This document shows positions 48,809 to 58,039 of a DNA stretch of 64,000 bases, in pieces. Positions within the stretch are counted from its first letter, which is position 1. Every line of letters begins with the position of its first letter. Below the pieces are notes generated by a model, which made no database searches, was not told the DNA's origin, and saw only the letters and a list, made by a program, of their open reading frames with translations. The DNA comes from an uncultured Angelakisella sp. (GTDB lineage: Bacteria > Bacillota > Clostridia > Oscillospirales > Ruminococcaceae): NCBI GenBank assembly GCA_934524965.1, contig CAKSYU010000001.1, positions 1-64,000 of the forward strand, written 5' to 3'. The translations under genes were made by a program, and so were the position numbers.

Positions 48809-50437
48809 ATGTCCTGGGACAAACAGCGCCGTTCCAAGGAGGAGCGGCTGAACGCGGCAGCTTCCCTCTGCAACGGCAAGGTGGTAGCGACTGAAAACAT
48901 CGTAAAGCTGCTGGAGGCAGTCATTCACCCGAATGACAAGGTAGTGTTGGAGGGCGACAACCAGAAGCAGGCGGCGTTCCTCGCGGCTTCTCTGGCGGAG
49001 GTAGACCCCAAGGTAGTGCATGACCTGACCATGATCATTCCCTCCATTTCCCGCAGCGAGCATCTGGATTACTTTGAGAAGGGCATTGCCGGAACGGTGG
49101 ACTTTGCCTTTGCGGGTACCCAGGCACAGCGGCTGAGCGAGATGCTTGCCGAGGGCAAGGTGAAGATCGGCAACTTTAATACCTATCTGGAGATCTATGC
49201 CCGTCTGTTTGTGGACCTGATCCCCAACGTATGCCTGGTGGCTGCCGACAAAGCCGATAAGGACGGCAACCTGTTTACCGGCTACAGCACCGAGGAAACC
49301 CCCACCCTGGTGGAGGCTGCCGCCTGCAAGAGCGGTATCGTTATTGCGCAGGTAAACGAGATCGTGGAGACCCTGCCCCGCGTGGATATCCCCGGCGGCT
49401 GGGTGGATTTCATCGTTCCCGCAGACAAGCCCTACCCCATGGAGCCCCTGTTCACCCGTGATCCCCAGTTCATCAAGGACGCCGATATCCTGATGGGCAT
49501 GATGGTCATTAAGGGCATTTACGCCAAGCACGGCGTACAGAGCCTGAACCACGGCATCGGCTTTAACGGCGCTGCCATTGAGCTGCTGCTGCCCACCTAC
49601 GGCGAGCAGCTGGGTCTGAAGGGCAAGATCTGCCGCAACTGGGTACTGAACCCCCATCCCACGCTGATCCCCGCTATTGAAGCCGGCTGGGTCGAGAGCA
49701 TCTGCGCCTTTGGCGGCGAGGTGGGCATGGAGAAATATACCGAAGCCCGCAGCGATATCTTCTTTACCGGCGCGGACGGCACCCTGCGCAGCAACCGTGC
49801 TCTGGCACAGGTCGCCGGTCTGTATGCCATCGACAGCTTCCTGGGCGCGACCCTGCAGATGGACTACTACGGCAACTCCTCCACTGTTACCGCCGGTCGT
49901 CTGAGCGGCTTTGGCGGAGCGCCCAACATGGGTCACAACCCCGGCGGTCGCCGTCACAGCAGCCCTGCCTACCACAGCCTGGTAGAGGGTAAGGACACCC
50001 TGCGCGGCGGTCAGAAGATCGTTATTCAGATGCTGAAGAGCAGCGGCAAAAAGGGCAACAACTTTGTACCCGAGCTGGACGCCATCGCCATCGGTCGTGA
50101 TGCCGGTATGGAGGCGCCGCCCATCATGGTATACGGCGAGGACGTGAGCCACACCGTGACCGAGCAGGGCATTGCCTACTGCTACATGGCGGAGGACGCC
50201 GAGGAGCGCAAGCTGATGCTGGCTTCCATCGCGCAGGGCACCCCGTTTGGTGAGCTGGTGACCAAGGAGCAGATCGAGGCGTTCCGCAAGGCGGGCAAGG
50301 TCGCTTATCCCGAGGATCTGGGCATTGACCGCGCCATGGCGACCAAAGACCTGCTGGCGTGCAAGAACCTGGAGGAGATCGCAGAGTGCTCCGGCGGACT
50401 GTATGAGGTTCCCGAGAAGTTCCGCAAGAAAGACTGA
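48809..50437 (+). CDS. mdcA: Malonate decarboxylase alpha subunit (acyl-ACP/CoA transferase)
   Basis: A 542-aa protein. WDKQRRSKEERL at the start, VLEGDNQKQAAFLAASLAEV, FAFAGTQAQRLSEM, AQVNEIVETLPRVDIPGGW, LNHGIGFNGAAIELLLPTYG and GNSSTVTAGRLSGFGGAPNMG match MdcA, which moves malonyl to the acyl carrier protein of malonate decarboxylase. ATG 48809 has AAAGGTGG ten bases upstream. No mdcB, C, D, E, G or H gene follows; the next gene is birA on the other strand. It may act alone as a CoA transferase or use subunits encoded elsewhere. Confidence 0.88.
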   Translation: MSWDKQRRSKEERLNAAASLCNGKVVATENIVKLLEAVIHPNDKVVLEGDNQKQAAFLAASLAEVDPKVVHDLTMIIPSISRSEHLDYFEKGIAGTVDFAFAGTQAQRLSEMLAEGKVKIGNFNTYLEIYARLFVDLIPNVCLVAADKADKDGNLFTGYSTEETPTLVEAAACKSGIVIAQVNEIVETLPRVDIPGGWVDFIVPADKPYPMEPLFTRDPQFIKDADILMGMMVIKGIYAKHGVQSLNHGIGFNGAAIELLLPTYGEQLGLKGKICRNWVLNPHPTLIPAIEAGWVESICAFGGEVGMEKYTEARSDIFFTGADGTLRSNRALAQVAGLYAIDSFLGATLQMDYYGNSSTVTAGRLSGFGGAPNMGHNPGGRRHSSPAYHSLVEGKDTLRGGQKIVIQMLKSSGKKGNNFVPELDAIAIGRDAGMEAPPIMVYGEDVSHTVTEQGIAYCYMAEDAEERKLMLASIAQGTPFGELVTKEQIEAFRKAGKVAYPEDLGIDRAMATKDLLACKNLEEIAECSGGLYEVPEKFRKKD

Positions 50438-50461
50438 TACGATACATACCTTTTTGCTATA

Positions 50462-50734
50462 CCTTCGCTTGACAAAGACACACACGCTTTTCGACGGTGA
50501 AAATCAGCGCTGACTACGTCATCGAGCCTTGAAATACGCAAGTATTCCTGCGGCTCTCTTCCTTGTCATCATCTGATTTTCCCTCGTCGAAAAGTCCTGC
50601 GGAGTTTTTGCACGGCAGAAATGTTGTAGGGGGAAGTGCGGCAAAGATGGCAGGCTGGCGCCTGCCGATGAGCCGCACAATGCCATACGGCATTTATGCC
50701 CGCAAAAACCATATGTGCTCTTGTCAAGCGAAGG
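50462..50734 (+). mobile_element. MITE-like element 2 (273 bp, TA duplication)
   Basis: CCTTCGCTTGACAAA at the left and TTGTCAAGCGAAGG at the right, with TA on both sides (50460-50461, 50735-50736). It is about 90 percent identical by eye to the copy at 27831-28101, with most differences clustered in the first 110 bases. It lies between the mdcA stop codon and the terminator at 50756. Confidence 0.85.
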
Positions 50735-50755
50735 TAAAGATAAGGCAGAGAGAGA

Positions 50756-50790
50756 AATCCCCCGACGAAAGAGCGTCGGGGGATTTTTCG
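50756..50790 (+). terminator. Terminator downstream of mdcA
   Basis: AATCCCCCGAC pairs with GTCGGGGGATT, followed by TTTC. The 319-base distance from the mdcA stop is filled by MITE-like element 2. Confidence 0.8.
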
Positions 50791-50794
50791 TGAA

Positions 50795-50993
50795 GTAAAG
50801 AAGGCGGGCGCACCGCAGCGGCGAGGGCTGCCGATGGGGTCCCCGACGGGTCGGCAGACCCGGTGGGGAAAGGCGGGTGCACCGCAGCGGCGAGGGCTGC
50901 CCGGAGCGAAGCGGAGGATCAGCACGAGTTAAGCGGAGGTTGCGCCCGCCGCGGGTCGGCACGAGTTAAGCGAAGGTTGCGCCCGCCGGTGGG
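50795..50993 (+). repeat. Tandem GC-rich repeat tract
   Basis: GGTGCACCGCAGCGGCGAGG-type units occur at about 50803-50830 and 50874-50901, and ACGAGTTAAGCGGAGGTTGC-type units at about 50934 and 50969. Related modules, including GGGGACCCCGACGGGTCG, occur at 31437-31525 and 31671-31708. No gene is supported here. Confidence 0.6.
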
Positions 50994-51998
50994 TCAGGTA
51001 TAGCCCAGCAGCCCGCGGACGCTGACCTCACCGCTGGAGACGGTGCGGCGGGAGCCATCCGGAAGCTCGACAATCAGTCCCGCATCGGGGGCGATGCCGA
51101 CGGCAAGCGCCTCGTACTGACCGGTGGGACTGATAACCTCCACACGACTGCCGATGGTGCAGCTGCGGCGGGTCAGCTCCCCGATGAGCGCTTCGGCGGG
51201 CTGGGAGAGGATATGCTGCCGCAGGAACATATCGTCCAGACGGGTAATGATACCGGCGGCGATGGCGGCGCGGGGAACGGTGACACCCGCTTCCCGCACC
51301 GAGATGGCTTTATCCCGCAGCTCCTCGGGGAAATCCTCCCGCTGCTGCGTGACATTGACACCGATGCCGATGACCGCGCCGTTGATGGTGCCGCTTTCGG
51401 CATCGCTGGTGAGCTTGGTGAGAATGCCGCAGACCTTGCGGCGGTCGAGAATGATATCATTGGGCCACTTGATGGCGGGAGACAGTCCCTGCTGCTCCAG
51501 CACCTGACAGACCGCAAGCCCTGCGCAGCTGGTAAGCAGACTGAGCGCGGCGGGGTCGCAATCGGGGCGGAGGAGATAGGAAAGATAGACGCCCCTGCCG
51601 CCCTCCGAAAGGAAGCTGCGTCCCAGTCTGCCGTTCCCGTGGGTCTGGCGATCCGCCAGCACGACAGTGCCGGTGGGTGCGCCCTCCAAGGCAAGCTGAA
51701 GCCCGCGGGTATTGGTGGAGTCGGTCTCCTCGTAGCAAACAATCGTCTCTCCCCTGCCCTGCGGCAGGTACTGCTCCAGCAGCTCCTTCGTCATGCCATC
51801 GGGCAAGGCGGCAAGGCGGTAGCCCAGTCGTGTGACGGATTCGAGAGCGTAGCCCTGCTCCCGCAGGCGGCAGGCTGCTTTCCAGATAGCTGTGCGGGAA
51901 ACACCCAGACGGACGCTCAGTTCTTCGCCGGAGTGATAATGAGTCCGATCCTGCCCCAGTTCTCGCAGCAGTTCTGCTGCCAAATCTCTTTTGACCAT
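50994..51998 (-). CDS. birA: Bifunctional biotin ligase/biotin repressor BirA
   Basis: A 334-aa protein. The N-terminal HTH reads SGEELSVRLGVSRTAIWKAA, then the ligase domain has ETDSTNTRGLQLA, the biotin/AMP loop GNGRLGRSFLSEGG, KWPNDIILDRRKVCGIL and GIGVNV, and a C-terminal SH3-like part. It attaches biotin to carboxylases and may repress biotin genes. No biotin synthesis or transport gene is nearby. Confidence 0.93.
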   Translation of the reverse strand: MVKRDLAAELLRELGQDRTHYHSGEELSVRLGVSRTAIWKAACRLREQGYALESVTRLGYRLAALPDGMTKELLEQYLPQGRGETIVCYEETDSTNTRGLQLALEGAPTGTVVLADRQTHGNGRLGRSFLSEGGRGVYLSYLLRPDCDPAALSLLTSCAGLAVCQVLEQQGLSPAIKWPNDIILDRRKVCGILTKLTSDAESGTINGAVIGIGVNVTQQREDFPEELRDKAISVREAGVTVPRAAIAAGIITRLDDMFLRQHILSQPAEALIGELTRRSCTIGSRVEVISPTGQYEALAVGIAPDAGLIVELPDGSRRTVSSGEVSVRGLLGYT

Positions 51999-52080
51999 GA
52001 TAAAGTCCTCCCGATTTGCAGACGGAATGTAAAATTTCCGTTAAATTCCGATTTTTGGGGCAATCCCCGTCGGCAGACGG

Positions 52081-52110
52081 TTGAAAAATCCCAAGGAAAA
52101 GTGATAAAAT
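52081..52110 (+). promoter_or_regulatory. Promoter of the ABC transporter operon
   Basis: TTGAAA (52081-52086), 18-base spacer, TAAAAT (52105-52110). A TATAAT at about 52114 is an alternative -10. Confidence 0.55.
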
Positions 52111-52178
52111 CAGTATAATTCAATCCGGCGCAAAAGGCAACCCGTCTTGCGCCGATATCGCAAGGGAGGGCAACCCCA

Positions 52179-52880
52179 ATGGCATTTGTGGAAATGAAAG
52201 ATGTTTACAAGCGCTACCGCACCGGCGAGGTCGTCACGGCAGCAAGCGACGGCATCAATTTTACCATAGAAAAGGGTGAATTCGCCATTATTGTTGGCCC
52301 CTCCGGCGCGGGCAAGACGACGGTGCTGAATATCTTAGGCGGCATGGATACCGCCGACGAGGGACAGGTGCTGGTGGACGGCAGCGACATAGTGCAGTAC
52401 ACGCCGCGGCAGCTTGTCACCTACCGGCGGCATGATATCGGGTTTGTGTTCCAGTTTTATAATTTGGTGCAAAATCTGACGGCACTGGAAAATGTGGAAC
52501 TGGCGGCGCAGATCTGTCACGACCCGATGCCTGCCAAGGAGGCGCTGGAGGCGGTGGGGCTGGGACACCGATTGGACAACTTCCCCGCGCAGCTTTCCGG
52601 CGGCGAGCAACAGCGTGTTTCCATTGCGCGGGCACTGGCGAAGCGTCCCAAGCTGCTGCTGTGCGACGAGCCGACCGGCGCTTTGGACTACAACACCGGC
52701 AAGCAGATCCTTTCGCTTTTGCAGAGCGCCTGCCGCGAGGGGGGCATGACGGTGATCGTGGTGACGCACAACACCGCTATCACGCCGATGGCTGACCGTG
52801 TTATCACGATACGCAACAGCAAGGTGGCAAGCAACATCTACAATCCCACGCCTGCCGATATTGCCACAATAGAGTGGTAA
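52179..52880 (+). CDS. MacB-type ABC transporter ATP-binding protein
   Basis: A 233-aa ATPase: Walker [17 protein letters not shown] (about 40-55), signature [15 protein letters not shown], Walker [13 protein letters not shown], and the switch His in VVTHNTAI. The DEPTGALD form and the [18 protein letters not shown] stretch belong to the MacB/LolD branch that pairs with FtsX-type permeases. AAGGGAGGG precedes ATG 52179. The permease gene follows. Confidence 0.93.
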   Translation: MAFVEMKDVYKRYRTGEVVTAASDGINFTIEKGEFAIIVGPSGAGKTTVLNILGGMDTADEGQVLVDGSDIVQYTPRQLVTYRRHDIGFVFQFYNLVQNLTALENVELAAQICHDPMPAKEALEAVGLGHRLDNFPAQLSGGEQQRVSIARALAKRPKLLLCDEPTGALDYNTGKQILSLLQSACREGGMTVIVVTHNTAITPMADRVITIRNSKVASNIYNPTPADIATIEW

Positions 52881-52977
52881 ATGGAAAAATGCTGAAAAAT
52901 GAGATGAGGACAGCTTTGGCGCTGCAGCCATCGCTCATGGCGAATGGTGAGAATTTTTGAAGGAAGGGGGGAGGCAT

Positions 52978-55900
52978 GTGACAGAGGCATTCCGCAAGGA
53001 TACAACACGGACGATTCGCAAAACGCTGAACCGGTTTTGCTCCATTTTGCTGATCGTTGCGCTGGGCGTAGGTTTTTTTGCAGGGGTACGTGCGACCGGA
53101 GACGATATGCGCAGTACCGCCAGCGACTACTATGCCGAATACAACGCAATGGATTTGAAAATACTTTCCACCCTTGGCTTCAGCGATAACGACGTGGCTG
53201 CGGTGCAGGCAGTGGCAGGCGTAAAACAGGTATATGCCGGGAAATTTACGGACTGCCTGACACTGTGTCAGGATAACTTTCTGACACGGGTATTTTCGCT
53301 GCCGGACAATCCCGACGATCCCGAAACCATGAATCGGCTGCGTGTGCTGGAGGGGCGGCTGCCCTCAGCTGAAAACGAATGTGCCATTGACCAGAACATC
53401 ATGGATAAGTACGGCTTCTCGGTAGGACAGACGCTGAAGCTGGCTTCCGCCGACCCGTTGGACGATTTGGAAAATGATTTGAAAAACACGGAGTACACCA
53501 TCGTCGGCATGGTAAATTCTCCGATTTATGTGGATATGTCCCGCCGCGGGAGCACCACGGTAGGAGATGGTTCGTTGGACGCCTACCTGTATGTGCCGGA
53601 GGAGAATTTTACCGCCGAGTACTATACTGAGCTGTATGTGACAGCAGCAAACGCCGATGCGCTGAACTGCTACACCGATGCGTATGACGATCTGGTGGAA
53701 GCACTGCGCGACGCGCTGACCCCGGCGGAAGCCGCCCGTTCCGAGTTGCGAATGGAGGAAATGGCGGATTATCTGAATGAGAAGATTCCCGAAGCGCAGA
53801 AAAGGATAACCGATGCCGAAGCACAGCTTGCTGACGCAGAACAGCAGCTAACCGATGCTGCCAATAAACTGGCAGATGCCCGGCAGCAGATTTCGGACGG
53901 GGAAAAGCAGCTGGTAGACGGCAGGGCCGCACTGGAAGCGCAAAAAAAACAGTACGAAGCATATGAAAAAAAGTACGAGGAGGGCAAGCAGGAGCTGGCG
54001 GCGGCAAAGCTGCAGATTACGGCAGCGGAGGCGATGGGTGCGCAGCTGACCGCCGGTAAAGCGCAGGTCAATGCGATACTGGGTCGAATGGAAAACCTGC
54101 CTGCCGGTTCCCCGCTGCTGCCCATTCTTGCCGAGACGCTGGCACCGACCCTGAACGAACTGACCGACGCCAACGGCAAAAAGCAGAACCTGGGCGACAA
54201 GCTGTATGATGAAAACGGCGAGGTGACGCCGGAGACGGTGGCGGAGACCCGCGCAGCGGTAAACAGCTACTTTGCCTATATGCAGCAGCAGATCAGCAAC
54301 GCGAGCTACCAGTACGAAAGCGGCAAGCGGGAGCTGGAACAGAGCCGCAAGCAGCTGGATACCTACAAGGAGGCGCTGGAAAGCGCCGAAAAGCGGCTGG
54401 ACGACGGTGAAAGAGAGCTTGCCGACGCCCGTGCAAAGCTGGCGGAGGGCGAAAAGGAATTTGAGGAAAAGAGCGCCGAGGCAAGGCAGAAGATCGCGGA
54501 CGGAAAGGCTGCGCTGAACCGTGGCAAGCTGCAGCTTGCCAACGCCGAAGAAACGCAGGAAAAGCTATCGCCGGCAAAGTGGTACATTTACAGCCGCGGC
54601 GACCTGGCGCTGGGTGTGAGTGAATTTGGTGACGATGCTGTGCGCATTGACAATATCTCCGTCATCTTCCCCGTATTTTTCCTGGCAGTGGCAGCGCTGG
54701 TGTGCCTGACCACCATGGCACGCATGGTGGAGGAGCAGCGCACCGAGATCGGGACGCTGAAAGCGCTGGGCTATACCGACCGTGAAATTCAGAAGAAGTA
54801 TTTGATCTATTCGCTGAGTGCGACCGTGGTTGGCAGCGTGGTGGGGCTTTCGGTCGGCTTTAAGCTGTTCCCCACTGTGATCTATGACGCCTATTGCATC
54901 ATGTATGACCTGCCGCCGGTCAAGGCGCCGTTCCACTGGGGTGTTGCCGCCATTTGTGTGGCGGTGGCGCTGATCTGTGTAACGCTGGTGACCTGTTCGG
55001 TGTGCCGCGGCGTGCTGAAGGAAATGCCTGCCAACATCATGCGCCCCAAGGCGCCCCCTGCCGGACAGCGGGTGCTGTTGGAAAAGGTGACATTTATCTG
55101 GAAGCGACTTTCCTTCAGCCACAAGGTTACGGTGCGTAACCTGTTCCGCTACAAAAAGCGGGTGCTGATGACGATCATCGGCATAGCAGGCTGCGCTGCG
55201 CTGGTGCTGACCGGTTACGGACTGAACGACGCCATCGGGGACATTGTGACCAACCAGTTCCAACGGGTCTTTCGCTATGACCTGCTGGCAGGGTATTCCG
55301 CCGAGGACGAAGTGGCGGAGCAGGCAATGTTTGACCAACTGGATAGCGACCCCGCCATACAGGAATGGATGCCGCAGTACCGCAACACCGTAACGGCTCT
55401 GGGGAATGACCTGAGTTTGAGCGTAAACCTGACCGTTTCCGAGGACTATACCAAACTGACTGATTTTATCAGCCTGCAGGAGCGGGTAAGCGGCAAGGTG
55501 CTGACGCCTGAAAAGCGCGGTGCGATCATTACCGAAAAGCTGGGCACCATGCTGGATTTGAAGGCGGGCGATACCCTGACGCTGCGGGACAGCGACAACC
55601 GGCTGTACGAAATGGAGATTACGGGTGTGAGCGAAAACTATGCCTCGCACTTTGTGTATATTTCCGCCGAGTACTATGAGGAGATCTTCGGAAAGGCACC
55701 GGAATACAATTCGGTGATCGTGGATCTGGTTGACCGCGACGACTGGAAAGCCGCCAGCGAAAAGCTGCTGGCAGGTGGTACCGTACAGATGGTCGCCAGC
55801 GATGCCGAGATGCTGGAGCAGTACATCAACGTCACCGACAACCTTGGGTATGTGGTAGCGGTGCTGATCGTTTCGGCGGGTCTTTTGGCGTTTGTGGTAC

Positions 55901-56244
55901 AGTACAATCTTTCCAACATCAATATTACCGAGCGCACCCGTGAGATCGCCACCTTGAAGGTGTTAGGCTTCTATGACAGCGAGGTTTCCGCCTACATCTA
56001 CCGTGAGAATATCATATTGACGGTGTTGGGCACGGCGCTGGGACTGCTGCTGGGCACGGCGCTGACCCGCTTTGTCATTACAACGGCAGAGGTGGATTCC
56101 ATCATGTTCGGACGGAACATCTACTTCCCGAGCTTTTTGATGGCGACGCTGCTCACCTTCCTGTTCTCGTTTATTGTGAACTGGGTGATGCACTACCGCT
56201 TAAAGAAGATCAGCATGGTAGAATCGATGAAATCGGTAGACTGA
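52978..56244 (+). CDS. FtsX/MacB-type ABC permease with a long coiled-coil domain
   Basis: A 1088-aa protein. GTG 52978 is preceded by AAGGAAGGGGGGAGG; a TTG at 52957 has no such site. One membrane helix lies at about 15-37, then a large outer domain with two coiled-coil stretches (about 265-345 with ADAEQQLTDAANKLADARQQ, and about 437-530). Three FtsX-type helices follow at about 560-680, a second outer domain, and three final helices ending near the C terminus. It works with the ATPase just upstream. Transporters of this size in Bacillota are linked to antimicrobial peptide export or signalling; the substrate is unknown. Confidence 0.88.
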   Translation: MTEAFRKDTTRTIRKTLNRFCSILLIVALGVGFFAGVRATGDDMRSTASDYYAEYNAMDLKILSTLGFSDNDVAAVQAVAGVKQVYAGKFTDCLTLCQDNFLTRVFSLPDNPDDPETMNRLRVLEGRLPSAENECAIDQNIMDKYGFSVGQTLKLASADPLDDLENDLKNTEYTIVGMVNSPIYVDMSRRGSTTVGDGSLDAYLYVPEENFTAEYYTELYVTAANADALNCYTDAYDDLVEALRDALTPAEAARSELRMEEMADYLNEKIPEAQKRITDAEAQLADAEQQLTDAANKLADARQQISDGEKQLVDGRAALEAQKKQYEAYEKKYEEGKQELAAAKLQITAAEAMGAQLTAGKAQVNAILGRMENLPAGSPLLPILAETLAPTLNELTDANGKKQNLGDKLYDENGEVTPETVAETRAAVNSYFAYMQQQISNASYQYESGKRELEQSRKQLDTYKEALESAEKRLDDGERELADARAKLAEGEKEFEEKSAEARQKIADGKAALNRGKLQLANAEETQEKLSPAKWYIYSRGDLALGVSEFGDDAVRIDNISVIFPVFFLAVAALVCLTTMARMVEEQRTEIGTLKALGYTDREIQKKYLIYSLSATVVGSVVGLSVGFKLFPTVIYDAYCIMYDLPPVKAPFHWGVAAICVAVALICVTLVTCSVCRGVLKEMPANIMRPKAPPAGQRVLLEKVTFIWKRLSFSHKVTVRNLFRYKKRVLMTIIGIAGCAALVLTGYGLNDAIGDIVTNQFQRVFRYDLLAGYSAEDEVAEQAMFDQLDSDPAIQEWMPQYRNTVTALGNDLSLSVNLTVSEDYTKLTDFISLQERVSGKVLTPEKRGAIITEKLGTMLDLKAGDTLTLRDSDNRLYEMEITGVSENYASHFVYISAEYYEEIFGKAPEYNSVIVDLVDRDDWKAASEKLLAGGTVQMVASDAEMLEQYINVTDNLGYVVAVLIVSAGLLAFVVQYNLSNINITERTREIATLKVLGFYDSEVSAYIYRENIILTVLGTALGLLLGTALTRFVITTAEVDSIMFGRNIYFPSFLMATLLTFLFSFIVNWVMHYRLKKISMVESMKSVD

Positions 56245-56250
56245 CACCAT

Positions 56251-56289
56251 AAAAAATACCGCAGGGAGATATGCCCTGCGGTATTTTTT
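56251..56289. terminator. Bidirectional terminator of the ABC operon
   Basis: AAAAAATACCGCAGGG (56251-56266) pairs perfectly with CCCTGCGGTATTTTTT (56274-56289). Confidence 0.92.
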
Positions 56290-56359
56290 AGGCAGGAAAG
56301 ACGCATTGCCAAGCACGGGAATGTGTGCCATAATGATGGGGTAGAAAGGAAGGATCCCC

Positions 56360-57190
56360 ATGCGCAACGGAAACCTGTTGATCGATTTTCACACCCACCT
56401 GCCGCGGTATGAAGGACTGCCCCGATCCACGATGGAGTGGTTCCTGACGGTGTACCCCAGCAAAGAATCCTACCGCGGGCTGTGCGACTATTTTGCCCGA
56501 CCGGAAGCGCTGTGCGCCATGCTGCGCAAAAAGGGCGTAGACTACGCCGTGCTGCTTGCCGAAAATAATCCGGTAAGCGGCGTGGTGAGCAACGAAAAGG
56601 TGGCGGATTTTTGCGCCGGTCACCGTGAGCTGATCCCCTTTTGCACCTTTGACCCGCTGCACACCGCCGATATGGGCGGGCAGCTGCGGGAGCTTGCTGC
56701 CGCGGGCTTTAAGGGGGTAAAGCTGTACCCGACCTACAACTTTTTCTACCCCAACGACCCCATGATGTACCCACTGTACCGGACGGCGGAGGAGCTGGGG
56801 CTGCCGGTAATGTTCCACACCGGAATTTCGGTTTTTGAAGGCTCCCGACTGAAATACGGCGACCCGATCTTTTACGACGATATTGCCGTGGATTTCCCCG
56901 ACCTGAACATCGTAATGAGCCACGGCGGACGGGACTGCTGGTACCATACCGCCATGACCCTTACCAAACTGCATAAGAATGTTTACATTGATATTGCCGG
57001 ACTGCCGCCGCATAAGCTGATGGAATACTTCCCCCACCTGCCGCGGCTGGCGGATAAATTCCTTTTCGGCACCGACTGGCCCAGCGTGGATATCGGGCGG
57101 AACGCCGACCTGCTGGGGGAGCTGCCGCTTTCTCCGGAGGCGATCACCGCCATTATGGGCGGCAACGCCAAACAGCTGCTGAAACTGTAA
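56360..57190 (+). CDS. Amidohydrolase 2 family metal-dependent hydrolase
   Basis: A 276-aa TIM-barrel hydrolase. The metal site starts with IDFHTHLPRY (His11, His13), and VMFHTGISVFEG, VMSHGGRDCWYH and LFGTDWPSVDIG supply the further His and the catalytic Asp. Such proteins act as hydrolases or decarboxylases on small ring or acid substrates; the substrate is not evident. AAAGGAAGG precedes ATG 56360. Confidence 0.87.
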   Translation: MRNGNLLIDFHTHLPRYEGLPRSTMEWFLTVYPSKESYRGLCDYFARPEALCAMLRKKGVDYAVLLAENNPVSGVVSNEKVADFCAGHRELIPFCTFDPLHTADMGGQLRELAAAGFKGVKLYPTYNFFYPNDPMMYPLYRTAEELGLPVMFHTGISVFEGSRLKYGDPIFYDDIAVDFPDLNIVMSHGGRDCWYHTAMTLTKLHKNVYIDIAGLPPHKLMEYFPHLPRLADKFLFGTDWPSVDIGRNADLLGELPLSPEAITAIMGGNAKQLLKL

Positions 57191-57200
57191 GCATACAGAA

Positions 57201-57229
57201 AAGGGGCTCCCCGCTGTGGGACGCCCCTT
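57201..57229. terminator. Terminator between convergent genes
   Basis: AAGGGGC pairs with GCCCCTT, inner CCC with GGG, with modest T content on each side (GCTTTATT; TTCTGTAT). Confidence 0.6.
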
Positions 57230-57245
57230 GCTTTATTGCCTTAAT

Positions 57246-57869
57246 TTACGCTTCTTCCTGACCGATGTGGCTGCGAATGCGCTCAATGAGCATATCCAGC
57301 GCGACCAGATTGTGACCGCCCTGCAGCATGATGATATCCGCGCGGCGCTTGCTGGGCTCCACATACTGTTCGTGCATGGGCTTGACGGTGGTGAGGTACT
57401 GCTCCACGACCGATTCCAGCGTGCGCCCGCGCTCCCGCACATCGCGCAAAATGCGCCGAAGGATCCGCTCATCGGCATCGGTATCGACAAAGATCTTGAT
57501 ATCCATTTCGTCTGCCAGCTCCTCATCGGCAAAGATGAGAATGCCCTCCACGATGATGACCTTAGTGGGGTGCACCTCCTCGGTGCGGTCGGTGCGGTTG
57601 TGAATGGAGTAATCGTACACCGGACAATGGACAGTGTGCCCCGCCTTGAGAGAACGCAGGTCCTCAATGAGCAGAGAGGTATCAAAGGAATCGGGGTGGT
57701 CGTAATTGAGCAATCGGCGTTTTTCAAAGGGCAACTCATCGTGGCGCTTGTAGTAGCTGTCGTGATGCAGCACGCTGACATCGGCGCCGAAGTACTCCTG
57801 CAGCTTTTCGGTCACAGTGGTCTTGCCGCTGCCGGTGCCGCCCGCTATTCCGATCACCATAGTATTCAT
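57246..57869 (-). CDS. udk: Uridine kinase
   Basis: A 207-aa kinase. P-loop IGIAGGTGSGKTTVTEKL (about 6-23), HHDSYYKRHDELPFEKR, NYDHPDSFDTSLL and VYDYSIHNRT are typical of Udk, which phosphorylates uridine and cytidine in pyrimidine salvage. It lies divergent to deoD, which serves purine salvage. Confidence 0.93.
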   Translation of the reverse strand: MNTMVIGIAGGTGSGKTTVTEKLQEYFGADVSVLHHDSYYKRHDELPFEKRRLLNYDHPDSFDTSLLIEDLRSLKAGHTVHCPVYDYSIHNRTDRTEEVHPTKVIIVEGILIFADEELADEMDIKIFVDTDADERILRRILRDVRERGRTLESVVEQYLTTVKPMHEQYVEPSKRRADIIMLQGGHNLVALDMLIERIRSHIGQEEA

Positions 57870-58039
57870 AAGTGTATCCTCTCCCCGCGATTTTTTCTTA
57901 TTTTATCATATTTCGGCAGTCTCCGCAACGCCCGGCGCCCCTCTTTTTGTGCGAAACGGCAAAAAACTCTCGACGGCGGCGGGCGGATATGGTACAATGC
58001 GGGTGGAGAAAAAACTAATTCTGTAAAGGAGAAGATACT

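Noticed and set aside
48728..50485. Long leftward open frame opposite mdcA
   Set aside because: Antisense to a full-length MdcA with conserved motifs; no start signal or domain of its own.
48809..51998. Biotin-dependent malonate decarboxylase system formed by mdcA and birA
   Set aside because: The genes are convergent, separated by a MITE-like element, a terminator and repeats, and no biotin carrier or carboxylase subunit is present. The proximity is probably accidental.
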